The notes under the pieces were generated by a model, which saw nothing but the letters and a program-made list of their open reading frames with translations, searched no databases and was not told the origin of the DNA. Made by a program: the position numbers and the translations under genes. From Olsenella_L kribbiana (GTDB lineage: Bacteria; Actinomycetota; Coriobacteriia; Coriobacteriales; Atopobiaceae), in contig NZ_JAZGJP010000003.1 in the NCBI RefSeq assembly GCF_036408795.1, forward strand, positions 124,001 through 188,000: a DNA stretch of 64,000 nt, in the 5' to 3' direction. How positions within the stretch are numbered: the stretch's first letter is position 1; each line of letters starts with the position of its first letter. Below are positions 26,291 through 33,231 of the stretch, piece by piece.

Positions 26291-26713
26291 CTAGTCGATT
26301 GCAATCTTCGTTGCGTTCGGCTTTGCAGACTGCTTCGGCACCGTGACGGTGAGCACGCCATCTGCGTAGCGTGCGGTGAGGCCCTGCGTTGCGGCATCCT
26401 TCAGATAGACGCTGCGCGTAGCGCTCCACTCGCCGGTCTCCTTGTGGAGGTAGTTCTTGCCCTTCTCTTCGTCGGATTCCTTCTTGTCGACGGAGACGGA
26501 CAGGGTGCCTTCATTAAGCTCCACATCGATCTGGTCCTTCTTCAGGCCCGGAAGCGGAGCAGAGACGACGTACTTGTCATCTGCATCCTCGACATCCATC
26601 GGGAAGGCAGGGGCGCTCTCGACGAACGGGAAGCTCTTGAAGAGGTCATCCATACCATCGAAGGCACGAAGCATATCACGGTCATAGCGATCAAACGGAA
26701 TAAGGCCCATCAT
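26291..26713 (-). CDS. hsp20: Small heat-shock protein Hsp20 (alpha-crystallin domain)
   Basis: A 140-residue ATP-independent holdase. The alpha-crystallin domain runs from DVEDADDKYVVSAPLPGLKKDQIDVEL to ARYADGVLTVTVPK, ending with the KPNATKIAID tail, where the I-x-I-like C-terminal contact motif appears as IAI. I chose ATG 26713 (MMGLIPFDRYDRDML), with GGAG eight bases upstream; the longer frame begins in the untranslated leader. The candidate operator at 26844-26865 also stands before clpB and dnaK, so HspR control is likely (inference). Confidence 0.93.
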   Translation of the reverse strand: MMGLIPFDRYDRDMLRAFDGMDDLFKSFPFVESAPAFPMDVEDADDKYVVSAPLPGLKKDQIDVELNEGTLSVSVDKKESDEEKGKNYLHKETGEWSATRSVYLKDAATQGLTARYADGVLTVTVPKQSAKPNATKIAID

Positions 26714-26843
26714 ATCTATCACTCCTAGCAGATCCTGCGCGCCCCTCTTCTGGGACGCTCTTGTTGTCTGCTGGTATATGTGCCCTCCGAGAGGTCTTTT
26801 AAACACTAGAACAAAGATATTCTGCTCTTCATAGACTGAGCAT

Positions 26844-26865
26844 ATCTAAGTCTATATTGTTAGAT
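26844..26865. promoter_or_regulatory. candidate heat-shock operator upstream of hsp20
   Basis: ATCTAA and TTAGAT (6-bp inverted repeat, 10-nt spacer), about 130 bp before the hsp20 start. The left arm is embedded in CATATCTAAGTC, as before clpB. Confidence 0.6.
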
Positions 26866-27031
26866 ATTGAGCGTAACAGTCTAACCCATTCAGTCTGCCG
26901 CAAGACACAGCGCCGCTTTGTGGTTTCTCGGAATCTGAAAGCCGCCAGCTGTCCAGTTTTGCATGGGGCAGGGCTCCATGAGATAGAATGGGGCGAGATG
27001 AAACTTCGCTCGCCTATGGGAGAGGATATCT
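26866..27031. other. intergenic leader of the 27032 gene
   Basis: No gene is seen. A possible promoter has TAGAAT near 26983 with TTGCAT about 19 nt before it. Both elements are weak guesses. Confidence 0.35.
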
Positions 27032-27607
27032 GTGGACGAGAACGGTTATAGATATGAGGATGCAGACGCCGGGGAATACGAAGGCTCTGCAGGAGAGCCC
27101 CGTCCGAGGACCCAGTCGCAGCATGTGAACAATATGGACAATACGGGATACGCTCCTGCACAGAATGGCTATGCCCCTGCTCCCCATGAGCAGGATGCAG
27201 GCTATGCTGCTCCTGCCGAGCGTGATGTCCGCCCAACCGGCAGCTTCCCGCGCCAGGGCGGCTATGTGCATCCGTCCCGTCCCCGCAAGACCCAGCCGAC
27301 GATCTCCGAGCCCCAGAACACGAAGTATCCGAGCGACTATACGCATGATTCCGGCATCGCAATTGGCGGTGGCGGCCCGCTCTCCGGTGCCTCCTACCGT
27401 CGTTCCCGCTCCGAGATGAAGCGTCTCCAGCGCGATCTGCACTACGGCCAGTACCTCGAGATTCCGAAGGGACGCCGTTCCATCTTCGCTTCCCAGGAGC
27501 GTGCACGCCGCACGAAGTCTGTCATCGCGCTTGCTGTGGTCGTGGCCATTCTGGCCATTGCTGCCATCTGCGTATTCCAGCTCCTGATTTCCAATTTCGG
27601 TATGTAA
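27032..27607 (+). CDS. Tail-anchored membrane protein with disordered N-terminus
   Basis: I do not recognise this 191-residue protein. The first ~150 residues are polar, rich in Tyr, Pro, Gly and Gln (short GYAPA-like repeats) and probably disordered, with a basic stretch KGRRSIFASQERARRTK. A single hydrophobic helix (SVIALAVVVAILAIAAICVFQLLI) closes the protein, leaving a very short outside tail. It begins with GTG 27032 preceded by GGAGAGG. A clear terminator follows, so it is a single-gene unit. Confidence 0.75.
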   Translation: MDENGYRYEDADAGEYEGSAGEPRPRTQSQHVNNMDNTGYAPAQNGYAPAPHEQDAGYAAPAERDVRPTGSFPRQGGYVHPSRPRKTQPTISEPQNTKYPSDYTHDSGIAIGGGGPLSGASYRRSRSEMKRLQRDLHYGQYLEIPKGRRSIFASQERARRTKSVIALAVVVAILAIAAICVFQLLISNFGM

Positions 27608-27638
27608 GCAGAAGGCTCGTCAATCAAGCAACTTGCAT

Positions 27639-27669
27639 GGAGCGTCTGCATTGCAGGCGCTCCTTTTCT
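27639..27669 (+). terminator. Rho-independent terminator
   Basis: GGAGCGTCTGC pairs with GCAGGCGCTCC (one mismatch) around ATT and is followed by TTTTCT. Confidence 0.85.
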
Positions 27670-27789
27670 ATTCCGCATCTTCCCTTGCAGCCACGCACCC
27701 CGCTGCAAGGGATTCGTCGATAATAGGGCTGGGCAATTCATTCCCTATGCTTTGGCGCTGCCCAGCATGCTTCCAGGAAGGGTGCATAG

Positions 27790-29100
27790 ATGCTCATCCT
27801 CTTTTCCGTGAAGAACTTCCGCTCCATCAGAGACGAGCAGGAGCTGAGCCTGGTCGCTGCACCGGACCGGACAAGAGACGGCGTCGAGGCGCAGCTCATC
27901 CGCTACGAGCTCCCGGGCCTTTCGGGCAAACGCTTCCTGCATTCGGCAGCAATCTTCGGAGCCAACGGATCCGGCAAGTCGAACCTCATCGATGCCCTGT
28001 GCATGATGCAGGAGTTGGTGCTGAAATCAGCATCGTATTCTCCAGACAGGAGACTCCCCTATAGCCCCTTCGCTCTCGACCATGAATCGGCGCAGAAGCC
28101 CACCGATTGTTTCATCGCTTTTGTGTGGGAGAACATCCGCTATGAATACCGCTTCTCCTACAACGAAGAAGCCATCGTAGAGGAGAAGCTCTGCTCCTTC
28201 CCCAGAGGCTCCCGCCGCACCTTGTTCAGTCGCACGATAGGACCATCTGGCCATTCCCTGCTCAGAGGCTCTTCCTCTGTGCCAATCAGCCATGCTATAG
28301 CAAGCATGCTCAATCCCAACACGCTCTTACTGTCGCTCGTTTTCCATCATCCCGGCATGCCGGGATCTGCAGCCATCAAGCCTGCCGGCGATTTCTTCAA
28401 GAACGCCCTCGCCATCCCAGATTGGAAGAAGGACCTCACAGCTACATTCCCTTCAACAGGCGAGTTGCTTGACGGGAGCCCGAGTGACGGCTATCAGCAG
28501 CGCTTCGTGCAGAGAATGATGAGGTGCTCCGACCTGGGAATCTCGTCTGCTGCTGTTGTGCGAAAGCCCATTAGCCTGGGTGTCTGGAACACAACGATGG
28601 CCATGCAGAAGACCGTCGTATTTGAACATATGGGCGTCAATGGTTCGGCCGATATCGAATATCAGGCTGAGTCGTCGGGGACTCAGCAGCTGTTCTCTCT
28701 GAGCGCTTCAATCGGCAGCGCCTTCCAGAACCAAGGAACGCTTATCGTAGATGGGCTCGATGCCTTCCTGCATCCAATGCTTGCCACAGAGATTGTCAGG
28801 CTCTTCGAACGACCAGGACAGACGCAGCCTGTCCAGCTTATCTTCACAGCCCTCGATCCGGTCTTCATGCAGCACGATCTCCTGGGACGTGACCAGATAT
28901 GGCTTGCAGACAAAGATGCTTCTGGCAGCACATCCATCTCGCCTCTTCTGGATTATCTTCCGAGAGAAGGAGAGCCTCTCGCTTCAGGCTATCTTCTCGG
29001 AAGATACGGCGGCGTACCTGTTCTGTCCGGCGACTTTGGCAGTCTGCCCTTCAATCAGATTCAAGCGCATAGCGCCGAGAAGGTACAGGGGCGGAAATGA
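27790..29100 (+). CDS. AAA-family ATPase (AAA_15/AAA_21, ABC-like)
   Basis: The 436-residue protein begins MLILFSVKNFRSI with Walker A GANGSGKS at residues 57-64, then a divergent middle, an ABC-like signature ESSGTQQLFSL and a Walker B-like LIVDGLDAFLHP. The second acidic residue of Walker B, usually Glu (DELD), is Gly here, so ATP hydrolysis may be weak or absent. This family is common in defence islands (OLD-like or abortive-infection ATPases) and often pairs with an effector gene. Here its stop overlaps, as ATGA, the start of a broken Phd-like antitoxin. AGGAAGGG lies upstream of ATG 27790. Its precise function is unknown. Confidence 0.8.
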   Translation: MLILFSVKNFRSIRDEQELSLVAAPDRTRDGVEAQLIRYELPGLSGKRFLHSAAIFGANGSGKSNLIDALCMMQELVLKSASYSPDRRLPYSPFALDHESAQKPTDCFIAFVWENIRYEYRFSYNEEAIVEEKLCSFPRGSRRTLFSRTIGPSGHSLLRGSSSVPISHAIASMLNPNTLLLSLVFHHPGMPGSAAIKPAGDFFKNALAIPDWKKDLTATFPSTGELLDGSPSDGYQQRFVQRMMRCSDLGISSAAVVRKPISLGVWNTTMAMQKTVVFEHMGVNGSADIEYQAESSGTQQLFSLSASIGSAFQNQGTLIVDGLDAFLHPMLATEIVRLFERPGQTQPVQLIFTALDPVFMQHDLLGRDQIWLADKDASGSTSISPLLDYLPREGEPLASGYLLGRYGGVPVLSGDFGSLPFNQIQAHSAEKVQGRK

Positions 29101-29361
29101 AGCCCAACGCAATGCCAAGTGTCGATATGGCAGAAGCAGAAATCCACTTCGAAGAGCTCTGTGACTCAATCAGCAGAACCGGTTCCCCATCACGATACTT
29201 AAAGACGGCAAGCTCTGGTTGAGGATTGCCCCTCTTAGTCCAGCAGGATCCATTCCTACAGACACCCGTCAGGCTATGGACGAAGTAGACGCTATAGAGG
29301 CCAGCCCCAATCACAGGACTTATCAGATAGCAGAGGCCTTGTTCCCTGAACTTGGCATATA
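29097..29361 (+). pseudogene. Phd/YefM-like antitoxin, frameshifted
   Basis: Starting at ATG 29097, which overlaps the ATPase stop, the frame reads MPSVDMAEAEIHFEELCDSI with SRTG following, then shifts. The continuation, one base out, is ITILKDGKLWLRIAPLSP and ends GI-stop at 29361. Together they give a ~87-residue Phd/YefM-type antitoxin (the FxEL...RTGxPxxIxKxGK pattern). Adding one C to the CCCC at 29185-29188 joins the frames. No matching toxin gene is seen downstream, where the sequence up to 29528 looks empty. Confidence 0.7.
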
Positions 29362-29528
29362 GACAGAGACTCCCACCTTGTGCTCCGCGAAAGCTATCTG
29401 CAGAGCAAGAATCTCAAAGAATGAGCCGGGTACCTCATGCTAGCCGCGATGCAGCTCCCTTGGGCCTACGTCCGCAACGACCCCGGCTGAAGCAAATATA
29501 CCTCGTTCATGCAGCTTTGCGTTGCATC

Positions 29529-29918
29529 TCACTTCATCACGTATTCAGCAAGCGATTTTGAAAACAGGATGGGCCGTCCACCTTCTATGGTCTGGTAGAC
29601 GAATCCGTCTGCATCCTGCCAAAGAACGATTCCATCGATATCAGCCTGCTCGACAACATACCAGCTTCCCTTGGCGGCAGGCGCGTGCTCTCGTTCGGCT
29701 TCTGTAACGGCTACAACATTGCAGCGTGCGACGTCAGTGATTCCCGTCAGTTCATGTCCATTGAGCGCAGCGACCGCAAACCGCTGCAGATAGCTCCGGT
29801 ATTCCTCTGAGAACCTGAGCCCCAGTTGCCTTTCGGCCTCATCGATGCGGTCTTCCGGCGCCCCGTTTCCAACGCAGAGGCAAGGACCCTTTTCTATGAG
29901 TTCATTCAAAGTGAGCAT
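29529..29918 (-). CDS. SMI1/KNR4 (SUKH) family immunity protein
   Basis: The 129-residue protein has the SUKH fold signature: PEDRIDEAERQLGLRFSEEYRSYLQRFAVAALNG, then a beta-rich core and the ending GRPILFSKSLAEYVMK. SUKH proteins neutralise a wide range of nuclease toxins and are the most common immunity proteins of polymorphic toxin systems. It lies 12 bases after the LHH-nuclease lipoprotein gene in the same direction, which is the expected toxin-then-immunity order. It is likely cytoplasmic. No ribosome site was examined in detail. Confidence 0.82.
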   Translation of the reverse strand: MLTLNELIEKGPCLCVGNGAPEDRIDEAERQLGLRFSEEYRSYLQRFAVAALNGHELTGITDVARCNVVAVTEAEREHAPAAKGSWYVVEQADIDGIVLWQDADGFVYQTIEGGRPILFSKSLAEYVMK

Positions 29919-29930
29919 GTCTGTCCATCC

Positions 29931-31151
29931 TTAAGAGAGGCTTTCGGCAAAGCTCTTCCAGAACTCCTGACGAACCTTAGCGAAGGCATTCCTATCAATC
30001 TCGCTCTCCTTGCCAGGGATATTGAGAATACCAGCATTTCCCTGATGTTCCGCCTCGGTAAGGATCGCCAGAGTACCATCGGACTTCTGTCCGATATGAT
30101 GCAGCTGATAAGCCTTTCCAGTTGCCGGATCAATAGGGGCATAGCCCTGCATCATTCTCTCGAGATTGGTCACTTCGGTCCCGTCCGCAAGCAAGCTCTT
30201 GTAGTTGAGATCGATGTCTCTGACAAGTGCGAGCTTTCCATCGACCATCTGAGCTCTGAGTCCCGCCTGCTGATAGATCTGATACTCATCCATGCTGTGG
30301 AACTGTCTGATTACATCCAGCGGATACTTTGCTTCCTTCTGTATGACGGCAGCCTCGTCCATGGTGAGGCCATTTAAGGTGAGCCCGCGCAGGACACCAG
30401 CCTCATCAACCCCTCCCTCAATGGCGCCACAAATGGCACCCATCTTGAAGCCCTCGCTTCCTGAAAGGGCAGCTGCCTTTAGGATTTCATCTGTATCCCC
30501 GGTCTGCATCCCCGTGGAGATTACAGCGGCTCCGGCACCAATTGCTGCGCCTTCAAGGCCGTAACGAACAGCATGGGTAGCCGAAGCAGCGAAGATTGCA
30601 CTTACTGTCGGGGCGTTAGCGGCAGCGCTCACGGCGGAAATGGTGACACAGACAAGGATGACACCGTCGCCAATGGCTACATTGCGAACGACCTGATTGA
30701 AGGTATCATCATGATCGTCAACGGCCTTGACAGCCGTATGTCCATCTTCATCAAGGGTAAAGATGTACCTTGTGCCTTGAAATTGGTCCTCAAGCTCGTC
30801 GAGAGTATATCCGAAATAGATATTCTTCTTAGAGTTGTACGCAAGCTCGTCCAAGTACTCTTGTGAGACGTAGACAGCCTGGACATTCTCGACGAAATAT
30901 TGGTCTGAATCGATCTGTTCTACTACCTGCTCATAGGTGGTGTCCTCGATATAACGCTGCAGGTCTGGATCAGACAGGCTGCTGAATTCTGGTTCAGCGT
31001 CCGTGGAGGAAGAGGCTTCGCCGGCATCCGACGCATTTTCGTTTGAGGCCTGATTGTCCGATGCTGGCTGTGATGTCGAGCCGCAACCAGGAAGGCCGCT
31101 GAGCACCAGCGCAACTGTAAGAACAGCCGTGATGATTCTCTTTCCAATCAT
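29931..31151 (-). CDS. Lipoprotein toxin with C-terminal LHH (HNH/ENDO VII) nuclease
   Basis: This 406-residue protein starts with a short hydrophobic signal ending in a lipobox-like LSGLPGC, then a Ser/Asp/Glu linker. The middle (~160-250) is a hydrophobic Ala/Gly-rich stretch, often seen in toxins that cross membranes. The last ~80 residues resemble the LHH group of HNH/ENDO VII nucleases (DPATGKAYQLHHIGQKSD, TLAILTEAEHQ). Its N-terminus overlaps the stop of the preceding surface-protein gene in ATGA, and a SUKH immunity gene follows. I infer a membrane-anchored nuclease toxin used against competitors, whose delivery route is not obvious from sequence. Confidence 0.75.
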   Translation of the reverse strand: MIGKRIITAVLTVALVLSGLPGCGSTSQPASDNQASNENASDAGEASSSTDAEPEFSSLSDPDLQRYIEDTTYEQVVEQIDSDQYFVENVQAVYVSQEYLDELAYNSKKNIYFGYTLDELEDQFQGTRYIFTLDEDGHTAVKAVDDHDDTFNQVVRNVAIGDGVILVCVTISAVSAAANAPTVSAIFAASATHAVRYGLEGAAIGAGAAVISTGMQTGDTDEILKAAALSGSEGFKMGAICGAIEGGVDEAGVLRGLTLNGLTMDEAAVIQKEAKYPLDVIRQFHSMDEYQIYQQAGLRAQMVDGKLALVRDIDLNYKSLLADGTEVTNLERMMQGYAPIDPATGKAYQLHHIGQKSDGTLAILTEAEHQGNAGILNIPGKESEIDRNAFAKVRQEFWKSFAESLS

Positions 31152-32446
31152 TTGGCATCACTGCCCTTGCTTTGCGACGGATTCTGAGCCTTGTCACGCT
31201 TGCGCTTCTTTGCCCATAGAACGATAACGACAGCTGCTACAGCAATGGCAATCAGGGCAGGCACCGCAATGGACAAGCTTCCACCGCTGCTGGCATTGGC
31301 AATCTGGCTGCTATCCTCTGACGCAGAAACGTCCTCCGTACTATCCGCCGCAGATGCTTGCACGAACTTCCCGTCGGCTCCGACGGTGGCACCATCTTCG
31401 ATGCGCTCTTCGACGTCGGCGACATCCATGTGGTTCGCTACGGCCGCCTTCAATACATCGTCGTCGCCGACGTATATCCGCTTTGTAGTGGGCTCCTCGC
31501 CGGTGCTCGGATTCTTCACCGTGATTGTGTAGATGCCTTCCTGAGTGTAGGTGGCACCGTCTGTAGCAGTCCTATTGAACTTCGTGTCCTCGACGAGGCC
31601 ATCATGTCCTTCATTCATAAGCTCGCGTTTCACGCTCACGTCGAGGTAGTGGGAACCAGCAAGATCGATGCGGAAGCCATTCTGTGTTACGAAACCGTTG
31701 TAGAGCTCGCTTCCTGTACCCGTGTCGATGAGAAACATCATCGTATTGCTGTTGCGCACCTTGAAGCGGAAGGCGATGCGGTAGTCATCGAAGCGATGTG
31801 TAATAGGAATGTTCGAAACCACAGGGATGTTGCCAGCTGTCTCCACTTCGTAGTCGAGCGCCACCACATAGTCGCCCTCCTCGCAGAGATCGATGTCGGT
31901 CTCTGCCCCGACCTCCCGGGCGGGCAGGTAGTCGCGAAAGACCTGAGGGTCAGTCGAGGCATTCTGGAAGTCGGTATGCTGCACGATGAGCGTGCCACGT
32001 CCAAAACCATCATTGTTCTTGGCTATCTCGAACTCCTGGTCATAGCCGTTCTTGTCGTTGCTGATCTTCTTCTTGCTGTCTCCATTCAGGGCATCGATGT
32101 CCTGATCGAGGATGAAGGAGAGCTTGACCTCGTCGCCAACATTCTTGAGGAAGACGGGCGTGCCGTTGTCATCGGCTCGGCTCGTGAAACCGCTCACGAC
32201 GAAGCTGCCAAGATTCCAGCCGAAGTGAGGATCGTCTACGCCGATCTCTTCTGAGCCGGAGTAGCCATTGTCGCGGCCGGTGTTGACCTTCGTATCGTAG
32301 TAATACCTGTTGTTGGCCGAAGCGCTATCGGTATCTTCTGCCAATGCTACGTGAGGTGTCACGGCAGAGCAGGACAGAAGAAGGAGAACTGCCATAGCTG
32401 CGACAATAGCAGAGTGCAGAGAGTTCAGGCGCTTGATGCAGGACAT
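31148..32446 (-). CDS. Membrane-anchored extracellular protein of the LHH-toxin operon
   Basis: This 432-residue protein has an N-terminal signal (SAIVAAMAVLLLLSCSAV, with either a lipobox LLSC or an AEDT signal-peptidase site), a long extracellular region rich in Asp, Asn, Tyr and beta-strand pattern (~45-340), a Ser/Asp spacer, one C-terminal membrane helix (LSIAVPALIAIAVAAVVIVL) and a basic cytoplasmic tail KKRKRDKAQ. No LPXTG motif is seen. It does not match a family I know. The start ATG 32446 has GGAGG upstream; the open frame upstream of it overlaps the RHH gene. It is translated with the nuclease lipoprotein and may help display or deliver it (inference). Confidence 0.7.
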   Translation of the reverse strand: MSCIKRLNSLHSAIVAAMAVLLLLSCSAVTPHVALAEDTDSASANNRYYYDTKVNTGRDNGYSGSEEIGVDDPHFGWNLGSFVVSGFTSRADDNGTPVFLKNVGDEVKLSFILDQDIDALNGDSKKKISNDKNGYDQEFEIAKNNDGFGRGTLIVQHTDFQNASTDPQVFRDYLPAREVGAETDIDLCEEGDYVVALDYEVETAGNIPVVSNIPITHRFDDYRIAFRFKVRNSNTMMFLIDTGTGSELYNGFVTQNGFRIDLAGSHYLDVSVKRELMNEGHDGLVEDTKFNRTATDGATYTQEGIYTITVKNPSTGEEPTTKRIYVGDDDVLKAAVANHMDVADVEERIEDGATVGADGKFVQASAADSTEDVSASEDSSQIANASSGGSLSIAVPALIAIAVAAVVIVLWAKKRKRDKAQNPSQSKGSDAK

Positions 32447-32448
32447 GG

Positions 32449-32652
32449 CTATTCGCCTCCCGAAAGCTTCTCGATGAGGCAGGAGCGCACGTAGGCCGAG
32501 AAGCTGATGCCCTGGAGACGGGCTGACTCGGCTACAGCATCTTTGAGGTTCTTGGGGATGCGCAGGGTTACCGCTGTCGGCTCTCCCTCTACAAGGAAGT
32601 CCTGACGCACGGATTCCGTGGCACCGCTTTCGACCAGTTCGGAGTACTTCAT
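32449..32652 (-). CDS. Ribbon-helix-helix (CopG-like) DNA-binding protein
   Basis: A 67-residue protein of the CopG/Arc type: after a polar N-terminus, TAVTLRIPKNLKDAV forms the ribbon, followed by two helices (AESARLQGISFSAYVRSCLIEKLS). Such proteins act as repressors or antitoxins. ATG 32652 is supported by GAGGAG seven bases upstream. Its stop is two bases before the next ATG. It is therefore the first gene of the four-gene toxin operon and probably represses it (inference). Confidence 0.8.
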   Translation of the reverse strand: MKYSELVESGATESVRQDFLVEGEPTAVTLRIPKNLKDAVAESARLQGISFSAYVRSCLIEKLSGGE

Positions 32653-32993
32653 AGGTCTCCTCTGTCGTGATGGCAGACTGCAATAAATTTGCAATCATAT
32701 TACCTTCAGGTTCTGCCAAGAGAAGTCAGCGACCTGTAAGCGGAGGTATACAAACGGTAAGACAGCTGCATGGGGCGGCCGTCCCGTCAGCAGGCTTAAT
32801 GTCAATCAGATGGCTGCTTCTGTCCCCTGTACCTCGCCGTGGGCAATCCGCACGCTCGCAGCGAAGTGTAAATTTCGGGGCTCCAAAATTTACACTTGGT
32901 CTCGCCGAAATAGCGTTTGCCCAGTTGGTGTCTTCTCTCCCAGAGGGCAAGTGTCATTTTACTGACGCACTTGCTTGCATGAGAGTCAACACA
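32653..32993. other. intergenic region with palindromes
   Basis: No gene is seen in this ~340-bp region between the toxin operon and the terminator of the PASTA operon. It must carry the promoter of the RHH operon. It holds two notable inverted repeats: AAGTGTAAATTT/AAATTTACACTT (32864-32897) and GCAAGTG/CACTTGC (near 32947-32974). Confidence 0.6.
32864..32897. repeat. 34-bp palindrome
   Basis: Two perfect 12-nt arms, AAGTGTAAATTT and AAATTTACACTT, flank a 10-nt core CGGGGCTCCA. It has a high AT content relative to its surroundings. It could be an operator, an att-like site or a mobile palindromic repeat. Confidence 0.75.
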
Positions 32994-33026
32994 GGAGGGG
33001 CGCCCGCGCATTACAGACGCCCCTCC
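32994..33026 (-). terminator. terminator of the PASTA/58-residue operon
   Basis: GGAGGGGCG pairs with CGCCCCTCC across a 15-nt loop, 26 nt beyond the stop of the small gene. Confidence 0.65.
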
Positions 33027-33052
33027 ATCTCACTCTCTGAATGCCAGAATCC

Positions 33053-33229
33053 CTAGTCCCAGGGGTCGCGCTCGAAGAGCGGTTCCGCCTTGGGCCTTCT
33101 GTCAGACCACGGATCGTATCCGTCGTCGTCCTCGTTCTCGGGACGGGCATAGGCAGGATCGACATCCGGCTTCTTCCTGTCATGCTCCTTCTTCGGTTCC
33201 TTCTTCTTGCTATCGTCTGGCTTTCCCAT
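33053..33229 (-). CDS. Small charged protein, 58 residues
   Basis: A previously easily missed frame: MGKPDDSKKKEPKKEHDRKK, then PDVDPAYARPENEDDDGYDP and an ending in LFERDPWD. It is highly hydrophilic (Lys, Asp, Glu, Pro) and probably disordered. It starts two bases after the stop of the PASTA gene and GGGAGTGAAG precedes it, so it is very likely co-translated with it. Function is unknown. Codon use resembles that of its neighbours. Confidence 0.65.
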   Translation of the reverse strand: MGKPDDSKKKEPKKEHDRKKPDVDPAYARPENEDDDGYDPWSDRRPKAEPLFERDPWD

Positions 33230-33231
33230 GG

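Noticed and set aside
29362..29528. A toxin partner (VapC/PIN or RelE) for the Phd-like antitoxin
   Set aside because: The sequence between the antitoxin relic and the SUKH gene shows no such motif in any frame.
32449..32719. A 91-residue N-terminal extension of the surface protein
   Set aside because: It overlaps the RHH gene in another frame and the start at ATG 32446 has a good ribosome site and signal peptide.
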